Positions 38,088-51,775 are shown, counted from the stretch's first letter. The stretch: 64,000 bases of DNA from Dioscorea cayenensis subsp. rotundata (GCF_009730915.1 NC_052480.1:2418001-2482000), one strand, 5' to 3'. Made by a program: numbers and translations. The notes: generated by a model not told the origin, from the letters alone.

Positions 38088-41000
38088 TCAGGGCTTATAA
38101 TACTTGGTAGGAACAAATGGCATTTTTGTGACGGCGCTGTCATTGGATTTGCCGCGGATGACGATCTTCACTTCAGTGCCCGGTTTGTGGTATCCGGTTT
38201 TGACATAGCCCATTGCTATGTTCTTCTTCAAACACGGACTGAATCCTCCACTGGTCACCTCGCCGATCTTTTCGCCTGAACTGCTGAGTATCTCACTGTG
38301 GCCACGGGGCGGTGGACCGGATGAGAAAAACCCTGCACGCCTGACTGCCGGTCCTTCTTCAAGTTGTTTAAGGATTACATCGGCTCCAAGGAAGCCACCT
38401 TCTACTCTTCTTCTTTTGCCAATTGCCCACGTAAGGCCAGCTTCGACGGGTGTAACATGTTGCTCCATGTCATTACCATATAGGCATAAAGCGGCCTCGA
38501 GGCGGAGACTGTCACGAGCACCGAGTCCTGTCAATCTTACCTTCCCTTCAGATTTTTCCAGGATGGCTTTTGCAAGATCTACAGCATTTTCTGAGGACAC
38601 TGAGATTTCAAAACCATCCTCACCAGTATAGCTGAAAAAGTTCGCACACAAGAAAAAAATGTAGGATGAACTCGCAGTATAATTACTTCAAACAAATCAA
38701 ATAATCAGCTCAACTAAACATCATAGGTTATGCTAACAATTCCTTGATACTGCAGAGGTTTCTTGAAATTGGACAAAAATCAGATATATAAACCTAAATA
38801 GATGAATATAATAACATAAGCTTTGATATTTGCCAGCAAAAGCCTTATCCTATAATTACGCAAACTTGGCAAAGAAATTGAACCCTTTCTGCGGTTAAAA
38901 TTGTTGCCTAACTAACCATGCAAAGAAGTCCACTATCTACAATGGTGTTTGAAGTATATTGTGTTCCATGTCCATATGGAAATATTAGCTATCCTACATA
39001 CTCTTGCCTCGTCATGACAAAGTAATTGGAATTGCTCAGAGGTGCTATGTTTGAAACTTAAATACAGATAAGAAGTTTACTGGTGAGAATAACTGACGAT
39101 ATCCTTGAGATTATATGCATACTTTAATCATTATCATGATAATGAAGCCCTTTTCAAGTTAACTTCCTATCAGCTAGTTGTGGCTTTACATTATTAGTGT
39201 TGATATCATCATTTCTTCTAATTCCCTAATGTTGCATGTTTTCAATCCCTTTAACTATGCTTTACCTATGATCTGCATTTTTTCAGGAAGATATTCCCTT
39301 TAACTTTCTGGCTGCACCAGCTTGAATCCTCTCATTTCCAAATGTTGGTGCATTATTAGCAGAGGAAGAAATATACATCCAAATCATATATTGCAAGCAT
39401 CTCTTCAAATGAATATTTTTACGTCGTTTTTTGCTTCTTTATATTCCGTTGTTTTGAACCATGTAGCATGACAGCATTAATTCCTAACATGTATAATATT
39501 TTATTTGACTGAGAATCCTATAGTATATTACATACAACAATTTATCATTGGTCAATTACATGACTTGCTTATTATGAATGCCTATTCAAATTTGGAGTAT
39601 ATCTTTAGGACTGCAAGTTCAACTCAGCATGATGAAGATCATCCACTTTTTCAAACATCAACTTATCGGTTAAGTCCACTTATTTGTGTTGGTTATCATA
39701 TAACAATAACCAAAAACCGAAACAAGAGTAAGGTAATTCATTTTTAAATTAATATGGGCTAGGAGATCAAGAACCTATATCATTTTTATTTCACAAGAAC
39801 ATATCATTTTGGACCGAGAAAAGCTAATGCTGCTTTAATATTCTTCAATTGCTGTTACAACCATATGATGTGTTTCTATTAAGAACAAACAATCATGCAA
39901 ATGGAAAAACAGCTAAATAATACATGAAGCATACCCTGTTCGAGTAAGAAAGCAGTGGGATCCATTGATGTCCAGCTTACGAAATTCTCCAAAGTAAATT
40001 TTGCTTAAATCATCTTTAGTCAGGTGTTGAAGAACTGGGGCAGCAAGTGGACCCTAAGGTTCATTTGAAATAGAATTTCATAAAACTCAATCAAAAGGCC
40101 AAAAAACAGTAAAAGAGAATGCAGAACCATTAAAAGCATAGAAAGTTAGCCAATAATTATAATAAGAGCATGTTGCAGATACAATGTATAGTTGCATTGT
40201 TCTTGAATCAGAAATTTTCCCAACATTCGAAGAAATTTAAGTCAGTTTTAGAAATTGGCTTCAGTTATTCACCAACCAAGCACTAAAAACTTTTTTGATA
40301 AAATTAATAAATCTACTCACAGATGCAAACAAAGCCAAATAATTCACACATTTCTATCTAAATGCATATGATACAAATTGCAACACAGTATTAAATTCAC
40401 AAAGGGAATATATAAACTACAATGATGAAGTTTCAGCAAAGTGTCAGGATTGGAACTGAAATGCCATGGATGAAATGAAAACAACTAGAATTTCCATGAC
40501 ATCTTCCAGTGTGAGAGATCACAAGAAAGCATACGATAAAAATATGAAATGGTTACCGACATTTATAATTCAAAGACAAAGCAATATAAAATGAGCACAA
40601 AATCAGATCCAAAAGAATAAAATCCCAAAAATTCAATAAAGAACAAGAGAGCACTGACCTGAAGCGCAAGGAGGGATCTTTCGTCATGGATGTGCCAGTT
40701 GACATCCCCGCCCTTGGCCTTGAATGCTTCCATATGAGATCCAATGTGGGCAAGATCCTTATCCCTACACCCAGCATTAACCACCAGGTAAATGAGATCA
40801 TCACTGACCTTAGTGATCACCGAGTCATCGATGGCGCCTCCACGCTCATTGGTGAAGACCGTGAGAGTCCCAGTGCCAGGCTTGAGACCGGCAACATCGG
40901 CAATCACGAGGCGCTCAAGGAAAGGGACGCAGTCCTTGCCCATGAGGCTGAGGCCACACATGTGAGAGACGTCAAAAAGGCTGCCATTTTCACGGCAGTT

Positions 41001-41225
41001 GATGGTGGAGTCCATGATGGAATCCTTGTATTGGATAGGCATGCTCCATCCGGCGAAAGGGACCATCTTTCCGCCATTTTCGACATGGAAGTCATGGAGA
41101 ACGGTTTTCTTGAGCTCACCGGCGGCAGCGGCGAATGAACGGTTCTTGGTGGTGCGATGGGGATGGGCGTGGGAGAGGCGGCGGGTGAGGGATTGGCCGA
41201 GCTGCCATAGGGCGCCTCCTCTCAT
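38088..41225 (-). CDS. GDCST: Aminomethyltransferase (glycine cleavage T-protein), mitochondrial
   Basis: T-protein transfers the aminomethyl carbon from lipoyl-H-protein to tetrahydrofolate, releasing ammonia, in the mitochondrial glycine decarboxylase complex of photorespiration. Three exons: 41225-40659, 40053-39935 and 38631-38088; phases match and give 409 aa, the normal plant length. The start at 41225 was chosen because MRGG.LWQLGQS.TRRL is the conserved plant N-terminus and an Arg/Ser-rich mitochondrial presequence; an upstream in-frame ATG at 41384 would add 53 low-complexity Pro/Thr residues. Signature blocks are [70 protein letters not shown] and [18 protein letters not shown]. No lesion is seen. 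A (GAATGG)n-like run directly precedes the start codon in the leader. Confidence 0.96.
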
Positions 41226-41232
41226 GGTGATG

Positions 41233-41262
41233 GTGAATGGGAATGGGAATGGGAATGGGAGG
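41233..41262. repeat. GGGAAT/GGAATG hexamer run in T-protein leader
   Basis: Four near-perfect GGGAAT units occur 10-40 bases upstream of the T-protein start codon, on the transcribed leader. It encodes the Pro-Phe run of the longer upstream open frame, which supports treating that extension as untranslated. Confidence 0.75.
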
Positions 41263-41399
41263 AGGAGAAGCAAGAAGAGGAGAAGGGGAGTTGGTGAGGA
41301 TGGTGTGGTGTTGTTTTGTGGGAATGGTGGTGTGGTGTGGGTGGGCTGCCGAGTGATGGGCCTGGGAGGATGAGGATCTCTCAACCAAATCCACCAAGA

Positions 41400-44245
41400 T
41401 AATGCTGTTGTATTTTTTTCATTTTTTTATATATATATATATAATTTTTTTATTAGGATTTAAGTGCAATATCATCTAATGTTGTGTGAATTTTGGTTTT
41501 TTATATTTGGAGTACGAGGTGATAGGGGGCTGAGGACCACTTTCCTTGGGTGGGTGTGATTATTGTTAAAACTCTTGTGTGGAATATCTGATTTTGTAGG
41601 AAATTATTGTATATTTAATGTGAATGTCTCACCTGTGTATGCTATTATTGTGAAGATTAATAGTATTATTATGTCTTGGTTTTTTGCAACTATAGAGGGT
41701 ACAAATGAGATTTTAGCTGATGTTTATTCCACTACTTGGTTTAACATGGAGTTCATTGGACCTCGCGCGAAATCAGCTAGTGCCGCTCTCACAATTGAGG
41801 AGAACCTCATGATGGGTGCATAGGCTAGATCTTTTGTTTTTTGATAGGTCCCGTGAGGAGCCTCATTGCTTTCTCATCATGCTGGTGACTCATTGCTTTT
41901 TTGGGCTACTGCTTTTATTTGCCCTACGCTAGTGAAATGTTGCTTTTTAAGACGTGGATAAACCACACTGTATTAAAGACATATAACGATATAAAGAAAC
42001 GACACTTTTAAGTCTATATGTTTTAAATGATATTCAAATAGAGATTTTTTTCCACTGATAAAAAAAAAAAAATTGATCTTTCAATCTCACTTGTATATTT
42101 TAAACTCATGTATTATAGATTATGTAATATATAATAACACTCATTTTAATTTATATAACTTAAATGATATTCATATAGGGATTTTTTTTCCCAATAAGAA
42201 ATAATTAATTTTTTAATTCTCTCATTTGTACATTTTAAACTTGTGTATCATAGCTCATGTCTTACGGAAAGACACTTATTTTAGTTTATATATCTTAAAT
42301 GATACTCGGATAGAAATTTTTTTCCCCAATAAAAAAAAAAATTTGATCTCTCAATCTCTCACTTGTATATTTTAACCTTGTGTATTATAGCTCATGTTTT
42401 ATGGAATAACACTCATTTTAATTTATATAGCTTAACCGGTACTTAAATAGATTTTTTTCTCTTATAAAAAAAAATCAATCTCTTGCTTATCAGTAAGAAA
42501 AAATTATCTTCTTTCTTCTAATGCAGAGCTGGTTGGTGAACATGAATGTCTCGCTACATTTGCTTTGTAGAATTTATATAATGATAGACTGAATAATGAA
42601 TATGTTTAACCAACATGACAACACATCAGGCGGTACATGTTGTACATATGAATTTTTTTTCCCTATAATTACCGTGGCATAAATTATCTCATCCGTAGTC
42701 AAGTATTAATAAAATTTTAAAACTTTTTTATCTAACAAAATTACTTGTTAATCCCGGTAAGTTTATATTCTACTCAAACAATCTTTAAAAACTTAATTAC
42801 AATGAGATTTGGCGTCTTGGTTTCACTGTGATTGTCATGGTACCGAGTATATAGGATCACAACTTATTTTTTTAGGATCACAACTTATTTTTTTAATTGA
42901 ACTATATTTTAATCCTCACCATTGTAGAGCCAGTGAAATTTTTTAAAATTTCAGAAATATCATTGAGAGGGGAGAATTCCTGCATCCTTGACCTTCTTTC
43001 TGCCATTATTGGTTTGCCCCTCTTCATAACAGCTACATTCCACAACTACAATATACTTCTTTCACCCATGCAATTAATTAACACCCAAATTCACCCAATT
43101 AACAAGAAAAATATCTTGATTCACACCCAAATCATTCTGCTTTCCCTTGAGAATTCTTCAAAATTAGAGGTATCAATTAGAAATAACATTGTTTAGGGAG
43201 GAGTTAAAGCTGATTTGCTGAAGTACTTTGATAAGTCATTTTAAATAAAGTTTGAAATTCAAAATTACAGCCAAGTGCATTGTGGTCTTTTTCTTCATAA
43301 GAAATAACATTGTTTAGTGATGAGTTAAACTGAAGAGCAAGGTTTTTAAAAAGTAAGAATAGATTAGGAATACTGAAAATTAGGGGCATCAATTAGAAAT
43401 TCTGTAACTGTCGAGGGTCTTTAGTTGTTTTTTTTTTCTTTGTATATTTATAAAATTTTAAATTAAAAAAATTTGTTCCCCTGTAAAGCATTCATGTTTG
43501 ACATCATGTTCTGTCGAAAGAAGATGGTTCAAATTTCACTTCACATAAAGTAAAAATATAAAATGTGTTGAGATAGTAATTACATACTTATGTATATTCA
43601 TGACAAATAATTTGTCTATAATTTATTAAAAAAATAAAATGAAAGTTTACGAGCTACACCACACCAACAGCAAATTAAAAAAAATATTTTTGAGATGAGT
43701 GATATGTTACATGTTATATACACCAACTATGAATTCAGTCAAACATGTTCACAGTTAAGTAATTTTTAAAATTCCACTTTAGTCAAAACAAAAAGGAGAA
43801 GCAATTTTTAGAGAACAAAATATAAATAAATGAATATATATGATGGGTGGGCACCATATGAGTAATATATATATATATATATCAAAATGAATTTTATATG
43901 CACCAAATGCACATTTTTATAGTAAAATGAAGTAATGAACCAAAGTTTTTTATTTGACTACATTTAAAACTAAGATATATATATATATATATATATGGAA
44001 AAACATCATAGGTAAGTACCTGGATTTCAAATATAAGGATGTTTTAAATCTAAGCCGTTGGATCATCATTTGATGGTTGATTGTTTACATAAACACTGTA
44101 CACTTTTTACTGTTTATGATTGTATATAATTATAACCCTTATTTTCGCATCTACAGCCAAACCCTCCCTCTGCGGCTCTTTCCAATAAATAGATTAAAAA
44201 GTTCACAAATAATAGAAACGGGTGTGTATATATCAGTCAGTGGAG
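41400..44245. other. Intergenic between T-protein and PPO2
   Basis: No gene is recognised. It includes an 86-aa open frame at 41563-41823 in more balanced sequence (41690-41900) that could be a transposon or gene remnant, the 135-bp tandem repeat at 42002-42490, a partial repeat at 43158-43400, and long TA runs at 43865 and 43975. Confidence 0.55.
42002..42490. repeat. Tandem repeat, about 135-bp unit, 3.5 copies
   Basis: Units begin at ACACTTTTAAG (42002), ACACTCATTTTAA (42137), ACACTTATTTTAG (42272) and ACACTCATTTTAA (42409), so the period is 135-137. Each contains TTAAATGATA-type sequence, a TTTTTTTCCC block, a poly-A run, TTGATCTCTCAATCTC and TTGTATATTTTAA. Units are roughly 75-85 percent alike by eye. 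It encodes nothing. Confidence 0.85.
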
Positions 44246-47200
44246 ATGAATTCCTCTTCGCTGAAGTCCCTCAACTTCATCCAAGCCTTGCAGCCCGCCA
44301 TGGTCTCCCCCACGATTCCCGATACGAAGCCTTTCAGTAATCTCTCAATGTCTTTCTATTAATTTGTATTTTGATTTTCAGCAATTTATTGGAATTTGTC
44401 CTGATTTCCTTTTCCAGAAGGTTGTGCATTTGCTTGAAGAGTTTTAAGAAGGAAATTTTGATTTTTTGGAATGAATTATCACTTTTTGTCAACAAATCTT
44501 CGTGAAAGGTGGCATCTTTGGATGTTCTACTGGTTGAGTGGACTGAGAGAAATTAGTATGGATTTTTGGCTTACTGGTCCAATGCAGTGTATTTAAAATG
44601 GTGAAGTTTTAGTTTTTTGTTCTCTTTTTAGTGCATTAATTGAGTAAGATGCTTGTTTGATGAAGTACTTTGATAAGTCAGAATTACAATATTGAGAGAA
44701 CCATGTTTGTAGAAGTAGAAGGATGGTGTTTTCTGTTTTCAGAATGCGGGATGTTTCACTTTCAAGTTCTAGTGCATTTGTTTGATGAATATTGCATAAG
44801 AATGAACTTCTATTGCTTTGAATATGTTTGTATGTGGTTGGCGAACATGCAGCCATTTGATTTTTAACTTTGTGGTTACATTTGCTTATGCTATTCATGG
44901 ATTGATCAGGTTCTGTGAAGTCAGTGGCAGTTGTTGGAGGTGGAGTTAGGTATGCTGTGGAAGTTGGTTACTTGAACATTCTTAATGTAGTATCACTGCT
45001 CAAATCCGTCTCTCTTTTATGTTTCTACTTGCTAATGGTGTGAATTTTGTTTGATCTTTTGAACAAAATCTCTCATATGACATGCATCTACTTTCAAAAT
45101 CATTCTTTTACTTTCATTCGGTTCAATTTTGTTCTGAATTTTGTTATATGACTTCAGCGGGCTTGCTGCTGCATATAAGCTTAAGCTAAATGGTTTGAGA
45201 GTCACCCTCTTTGAAGCTGAAGATCGAGCTGGAGGAAAAATTAGAAGCAACTCATATAATGGTCTCATATGGGATGAAGGAGCCAATACCATGGTAGTAG
45301 GATTGTGAGAGTTCAGTAATTACATTTTTACACCTATGAGGAATGCAAGGAAACTGCATAAGAAAGAATAATTTTTCACTGCAAGTGATGCTTGTTTTTG
45401 GCATGTTTTATTACTCCTGATTCAGAATTTGAAGGCTTTTCTTTTCTGAATTATTCTTGTGTGCAGACAGAAAGTGAAATGGACGTTGGAAGATTGATTG
45501 ATGAGTTAGGCCTCCGAGAGAAACAACAATTTGTATGTTTTCTTTCTATGGAGGCTCTTTCTGTTGTTTGTCATATAACAATTAAATGCAATTGTGTTAT
45601 TCCTTGCTATTGTCAAAGTCCATCCATAATAAGTTCTCAGAAACAAATGCACCTGAAAGAAAATTGCCATCTTTCACTGGCCAAACTCTTCCTGTAATTC
45701 TTTGTTACAATGATGGTCCATCAAAAAGGAATCTAGTTTGGTTGCCTTCTATGTTACTTGTGTACCAACCAGGTCAAAAAATTGTTACATGCCATCTTAC
45801 CAATATTCCTTATATCATGTAAAGTTGTTTATATATTACTTTATGGGGTTATTTTATTGTTGAAGTTGATTTCGCTTATTTGACAGCCCATTTCCCAGAC
45901 TAAGAGGTATATTGCAAAGGATGGATTGCCTGTGCTGGTTTGTATTCATGAAATAGTCTTCTTTTTTCAATTTTTCCAATTTCATTTCTCACTATTGTTA
46001 CTAATGCATGTTATGTTCCATTCCTTGTGTGTTTTGGATGCAGATTCCTTCTAATCCTGTTGCATTAATAAAGAGCAATATCCTTTCTCCACAATCAAAG
46101 GTTTTGTGTTTTATGACTATCATGCTTTCACCTGAGTAAAGTAGTCTATGAAGTAATATGTTGATCCTTACCCACTTTCAGCATATACCATCAATCAATG
46201 AACCCCCACCTAACCCATTTGTGTATCACTATTATGAAGCTGATCATATATCTTCTATTTACCATTTACCTATTTTGATTTATGAAAAAAACATGGTTTT
46301 TGCAATGACATTAGGTGGCAGCTTATTTTTTGTTTGGACTTGTAATATATATCAGAAGTATGATCTTCTAGAGGTTAGTAAGTGGCTATTTTCCAAGTTT
46401 GATGTGAGCAGCATGGAGATTACAGAGGCCTTTAAATTGTACTTCAACTATTTCCTTGCGGTGAGTTGGTGGACAATGTAACTCGGATATCTGAGGCTGG
46501 TATTGGAGGACCACTTCTTGAGTCACTTTTACCTTTTCCATTGAACTGCTACTATCATTTGTTTTTATGAAATTCCTTCATTCTATTGGTATTTAGTACT
46601 TTAAGTATTGGTCAATTTAAACATACTAAATCATGTATTTCTACTCGGAAGAGATTCAATAGATGTGTTGCTTTGTTTGGTGACATAACAATAGATAACA
46701 ATAGATAACAATAGAAAGGATATGTTTCTTCTAATAGTCTATAGTTTGTTTTACTACTTTCATCTCTTAAAATAAATCTATACTGTGCAACTTTGGTCTC
46801 AGTTAACATATATTTTGATCATCGTGTTTTTACAGTTAAAGCTTTTCTTGGAGCCATTTTTGTGGAAGCGTTCTAGCTCAAAAGTTTCTGAGGAATTTTC
46901 ACATGAGAGGTGATTTGTGATCTAAATTTTTTATCAGTTCCCTGTCTTTTGGCACTTCATACTTCAATAATCTGAAACATGAACTTTATTTAGCAATGCT
47001 GTCCTATCAACATCCGTTAGAGGTGTTGCGTGGTTGTACAAGTTTGTGTATTCTTGAAATTGAATAAACTTAGAAGCTTTTTGTATTTTAGCTACCATCA
47101 AATTTTGGCTGTAAATTAACCTCTATTGTTTTAATCAAATCTTCTGCTAAGTTAAATTTTATCATTCATTGAAATGGTTGAACTTTAAGAAAAATGATTC

Positions 47201-50200
47201 TGAATAATTTATATAGGCTGTAGCTAGGTTTAAGAACCATGGGTATCTGTAAGATGCTAACTTGGAATTGTTATTTATCTGTTTTTTTATTGTGCTTACT
47301 TGAATTCCACAATTATGGACATGCCAGAACTTTTGGGTTTGATTTTTGCCATTGACTCTCAGAACAAGCAACTTATGAGGGAAACCTGGACCTTTCTCCT
47401 GCAACACCTCACGATGTCATGTAACAGTGAACGTAGAAACCAATTTAACCCAGGCCACTTAGGTCTTATAGAAATGGATAAGCAAAAGTCTGCAAAAGTT
47501 TTTGCTGATAGAGTGATAACACAAAGGTCTAGTTTGATGACCAAACAGATAAATGGAAAAACGCAACGTATTTTGAATCAAATAAGATCCTTGGAATCAG
47601 GAATCAAGCTATCACAACAAACAATAACAAGCAAGATAAGGGGATATAGTTTCATGATTTTAAGATTTCTAACATATTCATTACTGCTTGCAAATTTTCA
47701 TATGATTCGCCTCCTGAGAATTTTGGTTTGAGAACAACTAAATTTGTCCTCATAATTAACCAGGTTTGTTGATTATGTTATCCATCTGCTGCTTGTGTTA
47801 GAGGTTATGTCTAACTCTGTAATCGGAAAATCATGACCTTTGGATATTGAAGAAATCTTTTGGCAATTTTTATTCTGTGCAGTGTGGGGCACTTCTTTCA
47901 ACGTCATTTTGGAGCAGAGGTGGAGTACAACACATTGTACTGTATTGCTATATAGCTGCTTATCTTTATTTTTTCTGTTCTTTTCTTTCTTTTCTGGCAT
48001 AATTCGGTTGTCTCGTGGTAAAGAACAAGAGCAACCCTTTATATTCACAATCCATCTTAAAATTTTAGAGTTCTATGGATTTTGTGTGCAGGTAGTTGAT
48101 TATTTTGTAGATCCTTTTGTTGCTGGCTCTAGTGGGGGAGATCCAGAATCATTATCTGTGAGTAATATTTACTTGCCTTTTATGTAACTATCAATGCTAG
48201 CTGGTTACCATATTAAGGCTCACCTTTTTTATTCAAGTGGAAAAATATTAATTATTTCACGCTTAAAGTTCAAGCTCACTGTCCAATCATTTCTCTCAGT
48301 GGATAATTGGCAGTACAAGTCCTAGTGACTTTCATTGTTAGAAATATACGTTTCTTGGTTATTACTATTGTTTATACCTTTTCTGCTGCAACAGATGCGC
48401 CATGCTTTTCCAGAATTATGGAGCCTGGAAAAAAGGTAAGTCATTCATGGAAGATGTTGTCTTGATTTTCAATTATACACTACCTTCGTGGATTGAATTT
48501 CACTCCTGATTCCACCTACACTTTGTCAATAATTCTGCTTTCAGATTTGGTTCAGTCATAGTCGGGGCCATCCGATCTAAATTTTCAGCCAAAGACAAAA
48601 ATAGTGAAAACAGGAAACCTTCGGGGAAAACAAAGAGTCAACGTGGTTCATTTTCATTTCATGGTGGAATGCAGGCACACCTTCTCTGACATCTTTATGT
48701 TTCAAAAGTTCACTTCAGTTGTAGGTGTTCTCACAGTTAAAAAAGCTTAAATGATGTCTATTTTAACTGTTTCTGCCTTTTTCAGGCACTCACAGACATG
48801 TTGTGTACAAAGATTGGTGGTGATAACTTGAAACTGAACTCAAAGGTGTTGTCACTAGCCTGTAACTTTGAAGAAGGCTCTCCATTCAGTAGCTGGTCGA
48901 TTTCTTATGCAGCAAAGCATGATGACCATACAACACTCGTAGACAATCAGCCCTATGATGCAGTCATAATGACGGTAAAAACTGTATTTCAGTTTACACC
49001 CTCGAGGTGGCGATTAACCAGCTTAATTAAGATATTTAAACAATCTGCATGTTGCATTATATGCAATGTTTTGTTTATATCCTGTCATGAGCATGGCCAA
49101 TGCAGTCTTTTTGGGAGATTTCTCATCTGCAAGCATCATCGTTGTTCTTTCAGGCTCCACTTTGTAATGTTAAAGAGATGAAGTTCACAAAAATCGGGAA
49201 CCCATTTGTGCTAGATTTTATACCAAAGGTGGGTTTACCTATGCCATAATATTAAACATTAATTAGGTGCATATTATATGGAAATACTTGTCCTTCTTCT
49301 CTAGTATTGTATACTTAAGTAGCCTTTTGTCATTCAAATTTTAGGTGAGCTATCTTCCTTTGTCAGTCATAGTTACCTCCTTTAGAAAGGATTGTGTGAA
49401 AAGACCCCTTGAGGGTTTCGGTGTTCTAGTGCCTTCAAAAGAACATAGAAATGGATTGAAAACCTTAGGTGAGTTTCTCATATTCACAAATGCTTCTGGG
49501 TTGCTAGATTATTTTCGTATTGTAAATTACTACTGATAAAAGGTGGTGTAAAATATTACACTGTTTCTATTTTCTTCCTTTTTTCTGTACAGGTACTCTC
49601 TTTTCATCCATGATGTTCCCCGATCGAGCTACCAGTGACCATTTTCTTTATACTACCTTTGTTGGAGGAAGCCGGAACAGGGATTTAGCCGGAGCTTCTT
49701 CGTATGTGTGACTAATGTTATTCTTTGCCTTTAAGGTGAATGGGCACTTTTGGTCCTTGGATTATACCCCTATGTTCACTTTGGTTCCTAGACTCAAAAC
49801 ATGTTCAATTTATTCTAGCTTTGGCCCCTATTCCAAACAAACATTTTTTTTTTGTTTCTAGGGACCAAAATGAATTTTTCAGTATAGTTCAACGACCAAA
49901 AGTGGACTTATACCTAGTTTTAATCGTCAGTTAAGTCATTGTTCTTATACAACATCCGACAACCTTCAGGGAAGAGCTGAAACAAGTGGTTACTTCTGAC
50001 CTCCAGCAGCTACTGGGTGTCGAGGGACAACCAACTTTTTATGAAGTAATGCACAAAACCAAAGCAACTCTTGTTTCTGATTTTTACATGAAGTCAGAAT
50101 CTCATCCAGTTTTTCTCACTATCATTATTTCATTCAAGATTTACCTGCTTAGCTTTGCATTGAATTACAGGCACATTTACTGGAGAAACGCCTTTCCGTT

Positions 50201-50649
50201 GTATGGTCATGACTACGATCTTGTTTTGGAATCGATCGGCAAATTGGAAAAGGATCTTCCCGGGTTTTTCTATGCAGGCAAGTCACTCTCAACTCTAACC
50301 GGCCTCCCTTAACATGCTATTCTAATTCATTAATTTCGATGTATTTAATACTCAAATAATCCATTCGATTGCGAAACTGTGACATCATCAATGGTGTGAG
50401 ACAAAAAGACCAAAAGTGTAACATTTTTTTTTAGATTCAGGGATCGAAATTAACATTTGGACTCTGCCATGGATCATTTCATGTTAAATCTATCTAGATA
50501 TTTATGCGTTAACTAATGTTATTTTCGCATATTATAACTATTCAGGTAACCACAAGGATGGATTATCAGTTGGGAAAGCAATTGCATCTGGATGCAAAGC
50601 TGCAGAGCTTGTAATATCTCATCTCAACTCCTCTTCAAATAAAATTTAA
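44246..50649 (+). CDS. PPOX2: Protoporphyrinogen oxidase 2 (PPO2 type)
   Basis: Oxidises protoporphyrinogen IX to protoporphyrin IX, the last step shared by heme and chlorophyll synthesis; a flavoenzyme. Eighteen exons: 44246-44336, 44910-44949, 45158-45293, 45467-45532, 45887-45937, 46044-46100, 46836-46909, 47883-47919, 48092-48157, 48395-48435, 48545-48674, 48786-48974, 49154-49228, 49345-49468, 49593-49701, 49970-50045, 50171-50277, 50546-50649. Motifs: FAD Rossmann [103 protein letters not shown]. Introns after 48674 and 50277 begin with GC. Summed exons are 1573 nt, one too many: a T run at 50036-50040 has an extra T, since removing it gives PTFMKHIYW and a 523-aa protein; as read, the frame stops early in exon 17. 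Two Met codons (residues 1 and 19) precede the FAD motif, so mitochondrial and plastid forms are possible. Confidence 0.92.
49735..49920. mobile_element. MITE with about 50-bp inverted repeats in PPO2 intron
   Basis: Left arm GGGCACTTTTGGTCCTTGGA... to GGTTCCTAGA (to about 49795) matches the reverse complement of the right arm beginning GTCCACTTTTGGTCGTTGAA (from about 49910 downward) over about 50 bases with roughly 80 percent identity. The centre is about 70 bases. It is noncoding and lies in the intron between 49701 and 49970. No clean target duplication could be assigned. Confidence 0.6.
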
Positions 50650-51742
50650 TGGCAATTATGTGCTTTTTGTTGTATTTGTTAGTACATGTAATTTTATCAT
50701 TTGTTTTTACAATTTGGTTATTGAAAAATAAGAAGAAAAATATTATGAAAACAGTAATGTTGCCATTTGGGCAATCTTCAACATTCATGGTCTATCTTTC
50801 CTTTTGTCTGGAGCTCATGTGGATGATAAGAACCAGACATGGATTTGACTTAATGCTGGTTAAATATCATCTGTTCTTTGTCACTTGATGTTGCTAGCCA
50901 ACCTATAATATTCCAATCAATTAAGATTGGTCAAAGAATGGATTAATATTTTAATGCATCCAAACTACTATTATATTAATGTGTTTTAGTTCATTATTCT
51001 TTTGTTTTTTAGCCTTTTTATTGTTCAAATTCTCACACTCTACAAAATCATGTGTTTCTCTTAATTTTACTAAAAAATTTGAGTGCATTTAAGTAGAGAT
51101 ATCAATTTGTCTCTCAATCTGATTTGGGGGGCCAAAGGTGGTCCTAGAGTTTGGAAGATTAGGTGACTTTTGTCAAAATTGTTTTTGGGTTTGGGTTGAC
51201 TAGCTAATTACTTGTTTGATCCAAACTATTTTGTAATTTGAGCAAATTTTAGCTTATTAAGTATAATTTTAATATTTCAGGTGTATATGTTAAAAATAGT
51301 ATAAAATTAATTTAAATATTAACATGTTGCCTAACACAAGAAGATAACAAATTAACAAATACAAAATCATAATGTCTTATGTGAGATGGTTTATAAAAAT
51401 ACTGTTATTGTTAAATGGTGTTCATCGCCAGTCCAACTGTTGTTTATCTTTCTTTATTTTTTTTTACTTTTTGTTTTTATTCCTAGAGTTGAGAGAACTT
51501 CACGTGTGTTTTCTATTCGCTTGTATTTCAATAAAGCTGTAGTTTATACATATTTATTTTTTTTAAAAAAAACTTTATAAATTAACATATCATTCATTTA
51601 TATAATTTATAATTTAAGAGAATAAACTGGCATGTATATACAGAGTAGTTTTGTTTAATTAAATTCAACATGATATTCACATGCAATATGGAAGTATGAA
51701 CATTGAAATTATTTACAAATCTTTATAATACATTTTTTGAAA

Positions 51743-51775
<33 letters not shown>

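Noticed and set aside
41563-41823. 86-codon open frame between T-protein and PPO2
   Set aside because: No family recognised, no promoter or splice context; possibly a remnant, but not supportable as a gene.
42002-42490. CRISPR-like or satellite centromere array
   Set aside because: This is plant nuclear DNA, units are long, diverged and without spacers, and only 3.5 copies are present.
47300-47731. 143-codon open frame on the plus strand
   Set aside because: It lies wholly in the PPO2 intron between exons ending 46909 and starting 47883, whose protein join ([13 protein letters not shown]) is continuous with the family; the frame shows no domain.
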